Below are positions 1 to 11,199 of a DNA stretch of 64,000 bases, one piece after another (the first letter of the stretch is position 1; each line of letters begins with the position of its first letter). Location: assembly GCF_010389155.1 (NCBI RefSeq), contig NC_057767.1, positions 22,083,723-22,147,722 of the forward strand. Direction: 5' to 3'. The notes below the pieces were generated by a model, which had not been told where the DNA came from, ran no database searches, and was given only the letters and a program-made list of their open reading frames with translations. The position numbers were made by a program, and so were the translations under genes. The DNA comes from Erigeron canadensis. Lineage: Eukaryota > Streptophyta > Magnoliopsida > Asterales > Asteraceae.

Positions 1-209
1 CAACAATGCTCCTTGCCGTAATTGTTGGGTTGTCAATCTGTAAGATATATACACCAAAGTTTTATGCTCCATCATAAGTTAAAGTAGTAATGTAAACTCA
101 TCAAATTACCTGCTATAAATTTAGTTCAATAGTTTTCCACGTTTTTTTTTATCTCTAGCTATAAATTAACATGTAATTGATTGATGTATGTAAATGTAAT
201 AAATCATTA

Positions 210-486
210 TCTATATTCCTTTATAAAAATTATAAGGGTGGTGTTCAAAGTTTAAAATTTTTAAAATATGAAAAATTACCAACTTATCCTTCACTTTAAA
301 ACAAAACACAAATATCATCATTCTTTCTTTCTCTCTCCCAAAACAACACACACAAAATATTCTATCTTTCTATATACCAAAACAACACAAACACCCCGTC
401 AATAACCACCGCCTTCGTCCATTATCACCAACACCCCGGCCACCGCCGTTCATAATATTCGTCACAACGAGCGGGTACCATGCTCG
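210..486 (+). mobile_element. Helitron-like non-autonomous element
   Basis: The left end begins TCTATATTCC followed by TTTATAAAAATTATAAGGGT, a style common at plant Helitron 5' ends. The right end has a GC-rich stretch (AACGAGCGGGTACCATG) just before CTCG, a one-base variant of the usual CTAG terminus. The element sits between A (209) and T (487), as expected for A|T insertion. The interior is C-rich with CACC/ACCG runs and codes for nothing. The similar organisation of 2605-2908 and 4695-4973 supports the call. The terminal hairpin is degraded. Confidence 0.45.
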
Positions 487-853
487 TTACAGTTTAATAA
501 AAGTGCAATTTCATAATTTTCATGAAAATATTATGATGCAATTTAGAGAAAAAAAAACAGTGATCAATGTAAAGTAATCTATTTTCAAATAATAATTGTA
601 GTAATGTAAATATATCCTTGGATATGAGATATGCAATATGAGGTTAGAAAGTATGTACCTATTAGACATTTAAATTCGGATGTAGAAGCATTTATATTTT
701 GATTTTTTAATCTATAAAAAATGAGAGGTCAATCGTTTATTAATTATACCATAAATATTAAAATAATCATATATGAAAGGTTTTTTATCCAAACTGATAT
801 AACACTTGTTTGAATATAACTAATAAAAGTACGGGGAATGACTTGGTGAATTA
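487..853. other. AT-rich non-coding stretch
   Basis: No reading frame, RNA gene or repeat boundary could be supported here. Confidence 0.5.
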
Positions 854-1146
854 GGGCATGTTTGGTTCAAAAAATATTTTTGGAAGAAATGAAATTTTTT
901 TAAAGGAATTGAAATATGAAGGAATAGAATTTGACGGAATGTTTCTGATTTTTTGAGAATTCAAGTGACGGAAGGAATAAAATTTCTTCCTCCATCCCCA
1001 AGGAATGTAGATTCTATCAAATGATGAAATGTTTACATTTCTACGGAATGATATTTCTCCTTCTTTGAACAAATAAACGTACTAAGGAATAGAATTCAAT
1101 TACAATTTAATCAGATTCCATCAAATTCTGTGAAACAAACGCAACA
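854..1146. mobile_element. Tourist-like (PIF/Harbinger) MITE
   Basis: The left end GGGCATGTTTGGTTCA is an imperfect inverted match to the right end TGAAACAAACGCAACA. It is flanked by TTA on the left and TAA on the right. The GGG-x-GTTTGG-type ends and the 3-bp TWA target fit Tourist MITEs. About 290 bp, no coding capacity. The target duplication is not an exact direct repeat, so the outer boundary may be off by a base or two. Confidence 0.5.
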
Positions 1147-1305
1147 TAAAGTTATTTCTTAGCTAGCCAATCCAACCACACAAAATCCTTACGCGTCCAA
1201 AATACTTCAAACTCAAGAAAAACCAAATAACCATCCACCCGTAAGTATTAAAAATAGTTATTGGTAAAATTCATTTGCCTTCGAAAATTAAACCATGGTT
1301 TTCAG

Positions 1306-1382
1306 ATAGAAATGGTCTCTTATCATTAGGCCAAACCCAACTCAAATAGAAATGGTCTCTTATCATTAGGCCAAACCCAACT
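1306..1382. repeat. 40-bp tandem duplication (2 copies)
   Basis: A unit starting ATAGAAATGGTCTCTTATCA occurs at 1306 and again at 1346 with no visible change, so it is a recent local duplication. It is not within a coding region. Confidence 0.9.
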
Positions 1383-2128
1383 ACTTGTGAAACTCAATAA
1401 TAATTTGTAGAAAGGTATATTTGTATTTATTTGACTTAAAAACATCGAAATATTTTGTTTTACAAATGCATGTAAAAAAGAAATGAATATTTAGTTTTAT
1501 ATAAATTTAGTAAAATTAGAATAGTATCTTCATTATATATATATATATATAAATGTGGGTTGTGATTTTATAAAAACAAAAAATTATGTAAAAAGTAGAA
1601 AACTGGTCAAACACACCGTGATTTGAAACTTAAAACAATGTGTTGATAACTGCCCACCATCACCACTATTGACGAAAATTGTGATACGGCATGATCGAAG
1701 CCCTTAATCGAATGGTTGCGTCGTTCTTGGGGGCTTTGCCCTTCTCGGTGGCCTAACTCGAGGCACTTATAAAGTGTTGGAAGTCGGACGTATGTGGGAA
1801 TGGCGTGGATTTGATGGGCGGCGATCCAAGGGATAGTGTGGTGGTTTGATACGGTACACCCGTTGGTCATACTGCCATGGCTCCATCATGGCGTCGCCAG
1901 AGGAGGAGCAAAGAGACAGAGATGATGGTGGTGACAGCTATAAACGCATTGTGTTAAGTGTTAAATAACAATGCATTTTGCTAGTTTTATATTTTTACAC
2001 AAATTTTAGTTTTCAAATGAATATTATTTCACATATAGATCTAGTCCATGATTGCATGAACCTCTAAGGGAAAATATATATATATATATATAATAGATTT
2101 TCATGAACCTTGAAAGATATTTACTTAC
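1383..2128. other. Non-coding stretch with TA microsatellites
   Basis: Holds an (AT)n run near 1536-1552 and another near 2073-2092. An 87-codon minus frame at 1607-1870 shows no family resemblance. I see no supportable gene here. Confidence 0.4.
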
Positions 2129-2266
2129 ATGTGAGGGAACTTCAACAAGCGGATCCGTTTCAGCAGGATTGTTCACAATCTCTTTTCCTTTGCCACTCTC
2201 TAACCCTAAACAATTAAGAAAGCCCTTGAAAGCTTCTTTCAAGCAACCAACCCTGTCTTCTTCCAT
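2129..2266 (-). CDS. Possible first exon of an unidentified plant gene
   Basis: On the minus strand an ATG at 2266 opens a 46-residue reading frame. It starts MEEDRVGCLKEAFKGFLNCL and ends DPLVEVPSH. It runs straight into a textbook plant 5' splice site (GTAAGT, first base at 2128), and beyond that point the frame turns into low-complexity tyrosine/isoleucine sequence, as intron would. The N-terminal part is amphipathic with two cysteines; no named domain is recognised. The downstream exon would lie below 2100, but I cannot identify it, and a TA microsatellite occupies the start of the putative intron. It may be a small host gene, or a host exon captured by a transposon. Composition is less AT-rich than the surroundings. 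No TATA box could be assigned. Confidence 0.35.
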
Positions 2267-2604
2267 TTTAATGAAATTATTATGAACTTAAAATTACTTA
2301 GAATATGTCTAAGATGTTTCTCCGTTCTTTAAGAAGTACAACAAGAGCATTTACAACATGAGTTCTTGTCATGCATTTAAAGCCATTGAAGGGTATAAAT
2401 CAGGTGTTTAATATTTGGGTTAGTGGTTGGCATATTTATTTGAAAATACAACCTCTATGCATTAAGTACATATTTTATAGAACATGCGTTTATAACATTG
2501 TATTTATTTTGAAAAACACGTTTCATGGGTCTTCTTTTATTTGGAAACCATGTTCACAATCGTACATAATAATGAAATGACTCTTTATATCTATTTTTTC
2601 AATA

Positions 2605-2908
2605 CAAGCATGATACCCGGGCAATGCGACGGCAGTAGCGGGGACGGCGGTCTAGTGGTGTCGGTGACGGTATTATTGTTGGTGGTGGCGGTGTCAAGTG
2701 ATCTAGGTTGATGTAACGGGTTTAAGGTGTTCATTATTAAAATGAGGGTTTAGAGTGTAAATTAATTCATTAATGACAAATTTGGTATTTTATAAAAATT
2801 CTTTCCATATTGGATGTTTACCAAGGATAGTTTAGTAGTTCTGTATGTAATTGTTATGTAACTATTTCTAAATATGGGGGTATGATAATTTTTATAAAGA
2901 TGTATAGA
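2605..2908 (-). mobile_element. Helitron-like element, minus orientation
   Basis: Read on the minus strand it starts TCTATACATCTTTATAAAAA (5' end at 2908, preceded by A). It ends in GCATTGCCCGGGTATCATG followed by CTTG, a mutated CTAG, at 2605. The GC-rich 3' end includes CGG/ACGG-rich sequence like that of 4695-4973. No coding capacity. Confidence 0.5.
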
Positions 2909-4009
2909 TGTAGTGAAACGATTCACATTGAAGTTTAGAATTATGGTAATAACTTCTAATACTTGAGACTTTTGCTTGGTAGTTAGGGTTTTAAACTCTG
3001 GAACTCAATATCGCATCCACTAAACTTCTGCTGGCTCTATACATGTGCGATTGTGGAATCGTCAATTCGACATCAATAATGAAATGTATTTTGTTACCGT
3101 TAGCCGGAAGAAAATACATCAATTACGTGTATTATTATATTTGTTAAACTTTTTTACACAATTAAAAGTTTGAAAGTTAAATTAAAAAAAAAATATAGTT
3201 ATAAAGTATAAGTTATCGACCAAATATGTTATATATTGTTTCATAAACTATGATTATTATTCACAACAAACGAGATACGTCACCCGGACGTTGTCCCGGA
3301 AGACATGATGTTTGTGGTTGTCTTTGTTTTAAAGAAAATTATCTAAATTTATTAAGATAATTGTATTAAGAGAAATGACGAAATACGATACAAAAATGAC
3401 GCTCTTATAAGAATGATAAAATTTGCTACGATCATAATACAAATAATAATAGAAAAAAAAATATGAAGTTGATATATTAATTTCTTTCTACCATTTTTTA
3501 ACAAAAATATTACATTACATGTTCCCTTAAAAAGTTTGTGTGAAAATAAAAAGGGTTTAATGAGTGTTTATAATTTAAAATGGAATCCTTAGTACAAAAT
3601 GTAAGAGATAAAAGTTTTGGTGTAAATGTATTTTAAAGAAATAAAATAATAAATTTTTTCAAAAATAATAAATATATAATGAGGGAAAAAAAAGTTAAGC
3701 ATATAATTATGTAAGTTAAAAGTAATAATTATAAAATAATAAAATGTGGGACCTATATAAAATAAAATAAAAGTTATTATTCTTTGCATAAATCCCAATA
3801 CTTTGTTTTTAATATATATATATTAATATGTATACCAATAACATAGCCTTATGTCAATCAATTTAAAATCTTTGACATTTGATAGCACCATAAAGTTTTA
3901 AAAGATTTTATAAATATTTTAAAAGTTAAAGGACTGAAACTATAATTATACATATAAATGGAAATAACGATTTTATAAAATTGGTTTCAACTTTATAGCC
4001 AATTGAAAC
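2909..4009. other. AT-rich non-coding stretch
   Basis: Long A/T runs, including the low-complexity minus frame at 3589-3798 (mostly I, F and Y). Nothing functional is supported. Confidence 0.5.
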
Positions 4010-4694
4010 AACCTAGATTTTAATTTAAGACTTAAGATTGCTTGAAAATTGAATGTTGATCATCTTTTGAAGATGGCAAGTGATTTTTAAGAATTTACTT
4101 TGAAGAAAATTTTATTAGATCATTTTATGGTTTGTTGTTTTATCAATTTTTGCCCTTGTAATTTTTTCTTTTATTATTTCATCATGTGGTGACTTTTTGC
4201 TTCATTAGAACCCCTCACTTTAACAACCGTTAATTTGGATCCGTTAAACCCCTCGTGTGCATCGAATATGAGGGAATTTTAGTCTTTTTCACCAAAAACA
4301 CCCTCTCTTAGTAATGAAAAAAAGGTTTGAAAAAAAACCCTAGTAATTTTAGTCTAAAAGATTTGAAAAAAAAAGGTTGAGTTGAAAAAAGAAGATGGAG
4401 AATAAAGAGAGGGTGTTTTTGGTGAAAAAGACTAAAATGCCCTCATGTGCAATATACATGAGGGGCTTAACGGATCAAATTTAACGGCTGTTAATGTGAG
4501 GGGTTGTAATGAAGCAAAAAATCACCACAGGGTGAAGTAATAATAAAAAAAAAACGACAGGGGTGAAAATTGATAAAACAACAAACCACAGGATGATCTA
4601 ATGAAATTTTCTAATTTACTTTGCCTACTACAAATGGCTTGTTATGGCCATTTTTACCCTTAATAATACTAACAATTAACTTTAATTTGATTTA
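4010..4694. repeat. Dispersed repeat X, copy 1 (interrupted)
   Basis: The stretch with AAGTGATTTTTA...AATTTACTTTG, then ACAAATGGCTTGTTATGGCC and a CCCTT end, recurs inverted at about 6350-6425. This copy is split by the foldback MITE 4103-4612. Only the matching part near the insertion point is well defined; the full extent of the repeat is not. Confidence 0.55.
4103..4612. mobile_element. Long foldback MITE (Mutator-like type)
   Basis: A roughly 510-bp element whose two arms are near-complementary for about 200 bp each: AGAAAATTTTATTAGATCAT at the left against GATCTAATGAAATTTTCT at the right. Matching inner segments carry CACCAAAAACACCCTCTCT and its complement. It is flanked by direct AATTTACTTTG (4092-4102 and 4613-4623). 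An uninterrupted version of the target exists at about 6380-6410, which confirms the insertion. Long inverted repeats with a 9-11 bp duplication fit Mutator-like MITEs. No coding capacity. Confidence 0.8.
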
Positions 4695-4973
4695 TCGATA
4701 CTATATTATAAAAGAAATAGCCATTTTTATTTATTGAAGTGTTGAAAAAATATAACATTTTTACTTAGCACCCTTTAAAATATTTTCACATACACTATTC
4801 CCTAACATTAATTATTAATATACACTACCAATCCATTATTTTTTTTAATATATTTTCATTAACCCTTTATATCAATTATTCACATCACTCGACGTCACCT
4901 CCACCACCAACACTCGCCCCCACCACACCGTCGTTGTCACGATCACCGCCGCATTGCGCGGGTAACGTGCTAG
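4695..4973 (+). mobile_element. Helitron-like non-autonomous element
   Basis: Starts TCGATACTATATTATAAAAG after A (4694). Ends GCATTGCGCGGGTAACGTG followed by CTAG, then T (4974). Both termini and the A|T target agree with plant Helitrons, and the GC-rich palindromic stretch lies close to the 3' end as expected. The interior is CACC-rich and non-coding. Confidence 0.65.
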
Positions 4974-5477
4974 TTTGATATATCCGTAATAGATCAGCTG
5001 CCTAATGATACATGGATCTTTGACTCCATTTGCCAGTTGTAAATGGTCTGGCCTACTTTATAATGTTCATTTGCAAGGAAATAATTTGACCCTAATCTTT
5101 TTCTTTGTGAAAACTTAAAATCTTCTAGTATTGCTACTCGCCTACTTGGACCTGTCGTAAAAGTATATTGCAATTGAAGTATTAATTTTCATATTATCTT
5201 CCTCGTAATTGTACTTAAGAGAATCAATAATGTTGATGTGCAATTATGATTCTCGTTTACTTTTTATTAACTAATGTTATCAACAATTCAAAAAAATAAT
5301 AATTATTGATTTATAGTACGTATACGCATTTGCTATTTTTGAAATAAAATAAAAAATTTAGATTCTCGTTTACTTTTTATTAACTAATGTCAAGCAGCAA
5401 TCTAACATGAAATACGATTGTGAATATGAAAACTTCCAAACTAATATTCAATTGCAATACTGTTACATACTATAGTA
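4974..5477. other. AT-rich stretch with a 30-bp direct repeat
   Basis: GATTCTCGTTTACTTTTTAT with the ten following bases occurs at 5248-5277 and again at 5361-5390, 113 bp apart. The copies are identical. This may be a local duplication or the footprint of a rearrangement. No gene is seen. Confidence 0.7.
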
Positions 5478-6296
5478 CTAGATTTTAGACCCGTGTGCGA
5501 CACTGGACACGGGATTTACGATATTATCAATATTAGATCATCATATATTTAATAGATAAATGCTTATAATTTTGAAGATATACAGTTTTAGGTGTTATAC
5601 TTTGTAAGTTTTAGTATAATAATCTCAGGTTCGTCACTGTCATTATTAAATATTAACTAAGACATATTGATGGAATTATTTGTCGTAGTCATCTCACAAG
5701 ATACAAATTCTCTATTATAGAATTTTTTTTTTAAATCAGATGTACTCATAATGTAATATTATTATAAAAGATAATTATGTTATTAAAATATATACATATT
5801 TGTGATCATGTAATTGACATTTAAATATATGTATTTAATCATGATGCAGACCCATAACACGAATGGATTTTTTCAATCACATGTCCTATGATAATTAAAT
5901 AATTAGAATTGTTTTAATATTCTTTGATAACAATTAGGACACTTGATTTGAGTGACAATTGTAACTTAAAAAAAAATATAAATACATTTTGTAACTTTTT
6001 AAAAGAAGATTAAAATTTTTTTCTAAATTTGATGTTAAAAATAAATATAAATTAAATATTTAGGGTTAAAAAATGTAAATTTTTGATGAAAAATAAAAAA
6101 AAGTGTAAATTTATGAGACTTTTTCTACAAATTAATATAAATACTAATATAATAATATATTTGGATAATGATTATTAGGATTTTTAATTTATAGTTAATC
6201 TAAATGATGACATAAGCGAAAGTCAATTTGATAAAATTGAGTGATTTGATTGGTTAATAAATTATTAGTTCAACTGTCTTATAGTATATATTAAGA
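5478..6296 (-). mobile_element. Helitron, minus orientation, both ends visible
   Basis: Read on the minus strand it begins TCTTAATATATACTATAAGA (5' end at 6296, preceded by A) and ends in CTAG (5481-5478, followed by T). The GC hairpin just before the 3' end has a 7-bp stem, CCCGTGT pairing with ACACGGG. This is the standard Helitron 3' architecture. The element is about 819 bp, AT-rich, with no Rep/helicase coding sequence, so it would depend on an autonomous relative. Confidence 0.75.
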
Positions 6297-6349
6297 TGGT
6301 GTGCCGTCAATATATAGCAATATGGGAAATAAATAAAAAGGTTAATTGT

Positions 6350-6425
6350 TATTTACAAGGGTAAAATGGTCATAACAAGTTATTTGTTGTAGACAAAGTA
6401 AATTCATTAGTATAAAAATCACTTT
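6350..6425 (-). repeat. Dispersed repeat X, copy 2 (uninterrupted)
   Basis: The reverse complement reads through AAGTGATTTTTA, GAATTTACTTTG and ACAAATAACTTGTTATGACC without a break. The copy at 4010-4694 carries the foldback MITE at that spot. It is useful as an empty site. Confidence 0.65.
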
Positions 6426-6819
6426 CCTTAGAAGGTCTCTCTATCCTATAAAGTGTATTAAAAAGATGACAATAACACAGATTTTGGAGTTTGGATTATC
6501 TTCCTCATTCTTATAATTTCACCATTAAAACAGATCTAACTTTTTTCTTCCCTTTTTTCTATACTAGCTCGAATATATAGTCCTTATTCTAGCTACCGGG
6601 TTGCACTTTTAAGAAAGTAACTATTAAAACCCAAAAAACATAAAATTTACATTACAAATAGGATGTACAAGGTACGCAATTATATATGTTCAATATAGCC
6701 CGGCCCTTGGAAGAAATAAATAGAGGAAGAAATCAAGTTATTATTAAAAAGTTTAGATGTGGCAATTAGCTAGTTTTTTAAATTTCATAAATTTTGTAAC
6801 TTATTAATGGCAAGATTTT
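6426..6819. other. AT-rich non-coding stretch
   Basis: Nothing supportable. A CTAGCTACCGGGTTGCAC stretch near 6581 recalls an inverted Helitron 3' end, but no partner end was found. Confidence 0.4.
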
Positions 6820-7060
6820 AGAACTCGTGACTCGGGATCGGATCAAAGAGGGTAGTCATAATATTTTGAAAACTCAAGATCGGATCGTGAAAAAATCGGA
6901 TTTGGTTTTTAATGTATAATATTAAAGAAAATAAAGAAGTTGACCGGTGTTTTGACCTGAGTCGGTCGATTTTTGACTGATTCAACCGATTTTTGACCGA
7001 ATCGGCCGAGTCTTACCGTTGACCCAATTCTTATAAGTCATTGACTGATTTTTAGTCCGA
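6820..7060. repeat. Degenerate TTGACCGATTTT-type short repeats
   Basis: Repeated variants of GGATCGGATC and of GACCGAATCGGCCGA / GTCGATTTTTGACTGATT are interspersed. This looks like decayed low-complexity repeat sequence, with no coding frame. Confidence 0.5.
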
Positions 7061-7668
7061 CTCCATGTTTCCTAAGACGGCCACGCAATTCCCAGTCCCA
7101 TCCAAATTGCGTGGTTGATATGACCAACCTTTCAAGGGACAATCAACTGATCAGTAACATTAACCGATAAGATAAAGATACGTACAACCATGTATCGTTC
7201 TTGAAACACTATTTTAATTATTTTAGTGTTGTATTTATAAGGGCTTCTTTTGTCATTTTACATACTTTGTGTTAATGTGTGTATATATATATAATATATT
7301 TTGTCATTTACTTTTAATAAACACACAAGACATATGTCTGCGCGATGCAACGACATTAGCTGTAACAACGACAGGTAGTGATGATGGCGATGAGTGATAG
7401 AGGAGTCAATGACGGCGAGGTGGCGACCGTGATAGGGTAATTATTAATAATGTAAAAACATTTATTTAAAAAAAGTAGTGTAGTTATTTTATGGGTGTGA
7501 GGTGGAAATTGTTTAAAGAATTTTTGGTAGATTATTGAGTGAATGTGATGAAGGTAAAATGTGTAGGGACATATTTTGGTCGTATCAAAGGCAAAAAAAA
7601 AAAAAATAAAGAAAAGTGAAATGATTTATTAGACTTAAGATAAGATTACATTTAGGTATAAAAAAAAA
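7061..7668. other. Non-coding stretch with a possible inverted Helitron remnant
   Basis: The stretch around 7335-7450 (TGTCTGCGCGATGCAACGAC, then GGCGATG/GGCGAGG-rich sequence) resembles the GC-rich 3' halves of the Helitron-like elements nearby, in inverse orientation. Clear termini are not visible. Confidence 0.3.
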
Positions 7669-7836
7669 GATGATTAATCCTCCTAACTAAATAGCCTAAA
7701 AATCTTTCTAATCATAAGATGAAGACAAGTGGCAAAAATAAGTGATAAGATTAGGAAAGAGAATGTAATCCACATGTCACAATTTTAAAGTTTTAAGAGG
7801 ATTTTTAGGTTAATGTATAGGAGGATTTATCATTTC
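7669..7836. mobile_element. Small inverted-repeat MITE
   Basis: GATGATTAATCCTCCTA at the left pairs with TAGGAGGATTTATCATTT at the right. A second pairing block (CCTAAAAATC against GATTTTTAGG) is continuous with it, giving roughly 45-bp imperfect arms. It is non-coding and no target duplication could be fixed, so the superfamily is unknown. Confidence 0.5.
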
Positions 7837-8411
7837 CCTGAAGAAAACATCAATTAAATTTTTTGACTTCCTACTTTCAAGTTCAATGGCTAAAACAAAC
7901 ACAACATATATTTCATACAATAGCTAAAATTTCTCCATTAATCACCTATAGTTAAGCTTAAATTTCACTTAAGTTAGATACTTCAACTGATATCGAAGCT
8001 ATAGAAATGAACTGAGACTAGTTTAATCGTACGTACGAGTTATTGGAATGGAATTGAACGGTGTTGTGGTTGTTCTTTCTCATTTGTGTTTTTCCTCTTT
8101 ATTGACTTGAGATCAAAGCTTACTAAGAGATTTATATATATCGTGATTAGACATTCCAAATAGATATGGCAAGTTTTGAGTTTGATTATTGTAATATTTA
8201 ACAAATAATAATTATCTATAATATACCTAATATAGTAAACCCCCATTTTTTATTATTAAACTTTTAAGTTTTTATATGATTAAAACATCTTTAAATAAAA
8301 CCAAATATCTTCACACATATCTCATATATCTCATATTTCATAAGTGTCACTTTTCATTAACTATAATATTCTTTTACGTCAATTATTTTTACATTAAAAA
8401 CCATACTTTTA
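7837..8411. other. AT-rich flank of the nested stack
   Basis: No gene seen. The last about 130 bp could be the left part of a Helitron whose 3' end reappears at 38386-38436 beyond the stack. This is inference only. Confidence 0.35.
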
Positions 8412-8503
8412 CACTGTGTTCTTGAATTTTTTTTAGGTAAAAGAAGAAAAGAATACAAATGATTTTATAACGATTTGTGTTCTTGAGTTTTTTTAATAGA
8501 AGG

Positions 8504-11199
8504 TGTAACACCCGTCGTTTAAAATTATGGATTTCCAAACAACTTTCGCCTAACGGCGTCAAAAGAAAGCGGAAGTAAACTTTAAAAGTCTAAACCAGCA
8601 AAATCTGTTTGGTTCATTCATTAAATGGTGTTACTAGCCATATCATCAAAATAAGTTCAAATGGAAACTCATCGGTTGCCCAACATTAAACAACCGACCA
8701 CATTATCAATACAAGTCATTATTATCAAAACATAAAGCAAATGTCTAAAGCGAGCAACCACTAAGGGTAAACTATAGCCAGCTTCAAGATCATATACCCA
8801 TGTCTCACATCAACCTGCTCACTAATGTTGGACCTGAGGGAACAACACATTTTAAAAGAGCAAGTGTTAGCTAACGAATTAGTTAAGTACGATAACACAT
8901 AATTTATAAAACGTTTGTCCATTTCAAACATTATAGAAAAATCATAATTCGTCTTTAAGACACATATCATCACAAGTCATCACATATATCATATCACATC
9001 TTGCAGCACAAATCTTTCATACAGGATGAGTCATCCTAAATGTGCCTAGTCATCTTTGCATCTCACATATAACATCTGAACATCTTTGTAGATGTGACAT
9101 AAGTCACGCTTCATATATAACATATTCATCTTTGTATGTTGTACATCATTGTCGTTAACGAAAGACAAAGTCAATCCAACTGAGTATACGGTTTAACCGT
9201 TGCGCGTGTAGTAGTTAGTTACTCCACCCGGATACACTCAAACATAACTATGCCACGGGGAGGTATCTAGATTCCCTCACCACATGACCACGTACACACT
9301 AGCTCCGAAGAACTAGCATGGGTTAAGCTTAACACAAGACTTTACATATGCTCGAGACTTCTTTATTATATTAGCTTAGGCTACACATTCACTTAAACTA
9401 ATCACGTGTATCTTTTATTTTATAGTAGCTTAGGCTACATTTTCACCTAAACCAATCACATACATCTTTCTTTACTTTAGGGCCCTTAATCGTGCACGTG
9501 TCATAGCAAACCTATAGAAGTCTAGTGACTAGGTGTTCAGGCCATGCAATCAATCATAAGACATATAAGCATCAACATATCGTCATCACATATTAACATC
9601 ACATCGTCAAATCATAAAAATCCATATCAACATGTCAGTCATATCATCATATCGTTATAACATAATAACATCGTATCCTCATATTATATTAGCATCATTT
9701 CATCTTAACATGAGAGCAACGCTTTATCATATCGTTTCATCAACATTTCGTCATATCATCGTAGTAATGCGTCATCATATCATCAATATTGCATTATAGC
9801 ATCATATCATTTTTTTCATAATATCTTATCATATCAATATCATGTCAATTAATGTTTACATCATAGATTTTCATGTCATCACGTACATTATTCCATCATA
9901 TCAACATATCATAACAATACATATCATCTCATATCATTGGGGTAGCATGTCAGGCTTTAATAATCATCTACATAGCCCATATCACCTCCCGTAGAATCCC
10001 AAATACCCATAAGCAAACAAGATACCATTTGGGGAAGTTATTATATGAAAACTATGTTTTTGTTAAACCTTCAGCGTGTCAAAGTAGTGTATCTTACCTT
10101 GGTACTGCTTACAATGACTTACGTATGTCTTACGGTGCTTGTTAAGTGCTCCCGACTACCTATTATGAGTATAAGATCGTTATATAAGCTAAACAAACTT
10201 AGTTACCAAATTTGACCCATTTGTGCACCTTATAGAAATCCTGTGCGCCGCACAAAACCACAAAAGATATATGTGCACCGCACAGATAGTCTGTGCACCA
10301 CACAAATTAATGAATTTTGTCACAGAAACTTATCGATCTTCTGAACAAACCATCTGTGCGCCGCACATAAGTTATGTGCGCCGCATAACAGGCTCTCACC
10401 AGAAATCCAATTTTCAAAACATGCATCTGTGCCCTGCAAAAAAGTCCTGTGCCCCGCACAAAGTGTTGTTCGACCAAAAACCCAACTTTTTAACCCTTTA
10501 ATCGAATCTCATACGAACACCAACCATTAATTCGACCTGGATACATAAAATTAACCTTTTCGATAAAACTTTTAACAACTTAAATCCATAAATCAATCCT
10601 TTAATCCTTCACAACATGAATCAATCATTGAATCACCCGAATAACATGAAATCGGTAACCATTTAATCAATTAACCCAACCCCATGGCCTGGATTGAATA
10701 TTCATCTATGACTCATAAGATTAGATTTCAAAGAGAATATTACCTATATTACCTGTAGATGACTTAGGGGATTCAAGATCTTAACAAAACTTGATCAATA
10801 CGACACGAAACAATGAAATATTGGAGGGAACTTGCTTGGAGAGGGAGGGAGATCGGCCGGGGGCTCTTCACACATACGACACAGAAGTTATGTGACAACT
10901 AGGGCTGCCTAATTGCTACTTAACCCCTGGCCATTAGCCCTATACGTTACAATTAGGACCCTTCAACTTATAAACTTGACTTTCTTAGCTTATCTTTTTA
11001 CCGGGAGTCTTAACGATCTAACAAGCACTTTTACTTAACATCAGTTTGATTACTTTCATTAAACATCACATTTACATGTTCATATTAATTACATAAGCAT
11101 TTAATAATATAATCACATATAAGGCACATTTACTTAACGAACCTAATGTTAACTGACGGAAGGTCAAATAGTTAAACACGAAAAGTTTAAGATGTTACA
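8504..11199 (-). repeat. Element A, 3' LTR (left copy, intact)
   Basis: About 2.7 kb, from TGTAACACCCGTCG to AGATGTTACA. Contains a long ATCAT-rich low-complexity tract (about 9550-9950) and a cluster of TGTGCGCCGCACA palindromes (10242-10460). It carries about 190 bp (around 9120-9310) that the right copy has lost. Confidence 0.85.
10242..10463. repeat. Palindrome cluster, TGTGCGCCGCACA type
   Basis: About seven copies or variants: TGTGCGCCGCACA (10242, 10355), TGTGCACCGCACA (10272), TGTGCACCACACA (10292), TGTGCGCCGCATA (10375), and two weaker CC-centre forms near 10429 and 10448. Each is an odd-centred palindrome. Spacing is irregular, so it is not a simple satellite. Confidence 0.85.

Noticed and set aside
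2371..2580. 69-codon plus frame
   Set aside because: No domain, AT-driven composition, no splice or promoter context.
6581..6610. Inverted Helitron 3' end (CTAGCTACCGGGTTGCAC)
   Set aside because: No matching 5' end or A|T pairing could be found, so it is too weak to list.
9550..9950. ATCAT-rich tract considered as a satellite or CRISPR-like array
   Set aside because: No fixed repeat length or conserved spacers; it is low-complexity LTR sequence shared by both LTRs of element A.
10223..10501. 92-codon plus frame with repeated CAPHK/CAAQ
   Set aside because: It only translates the TGTGCGCCGCACA palindrome cluster in the LTR of element A.
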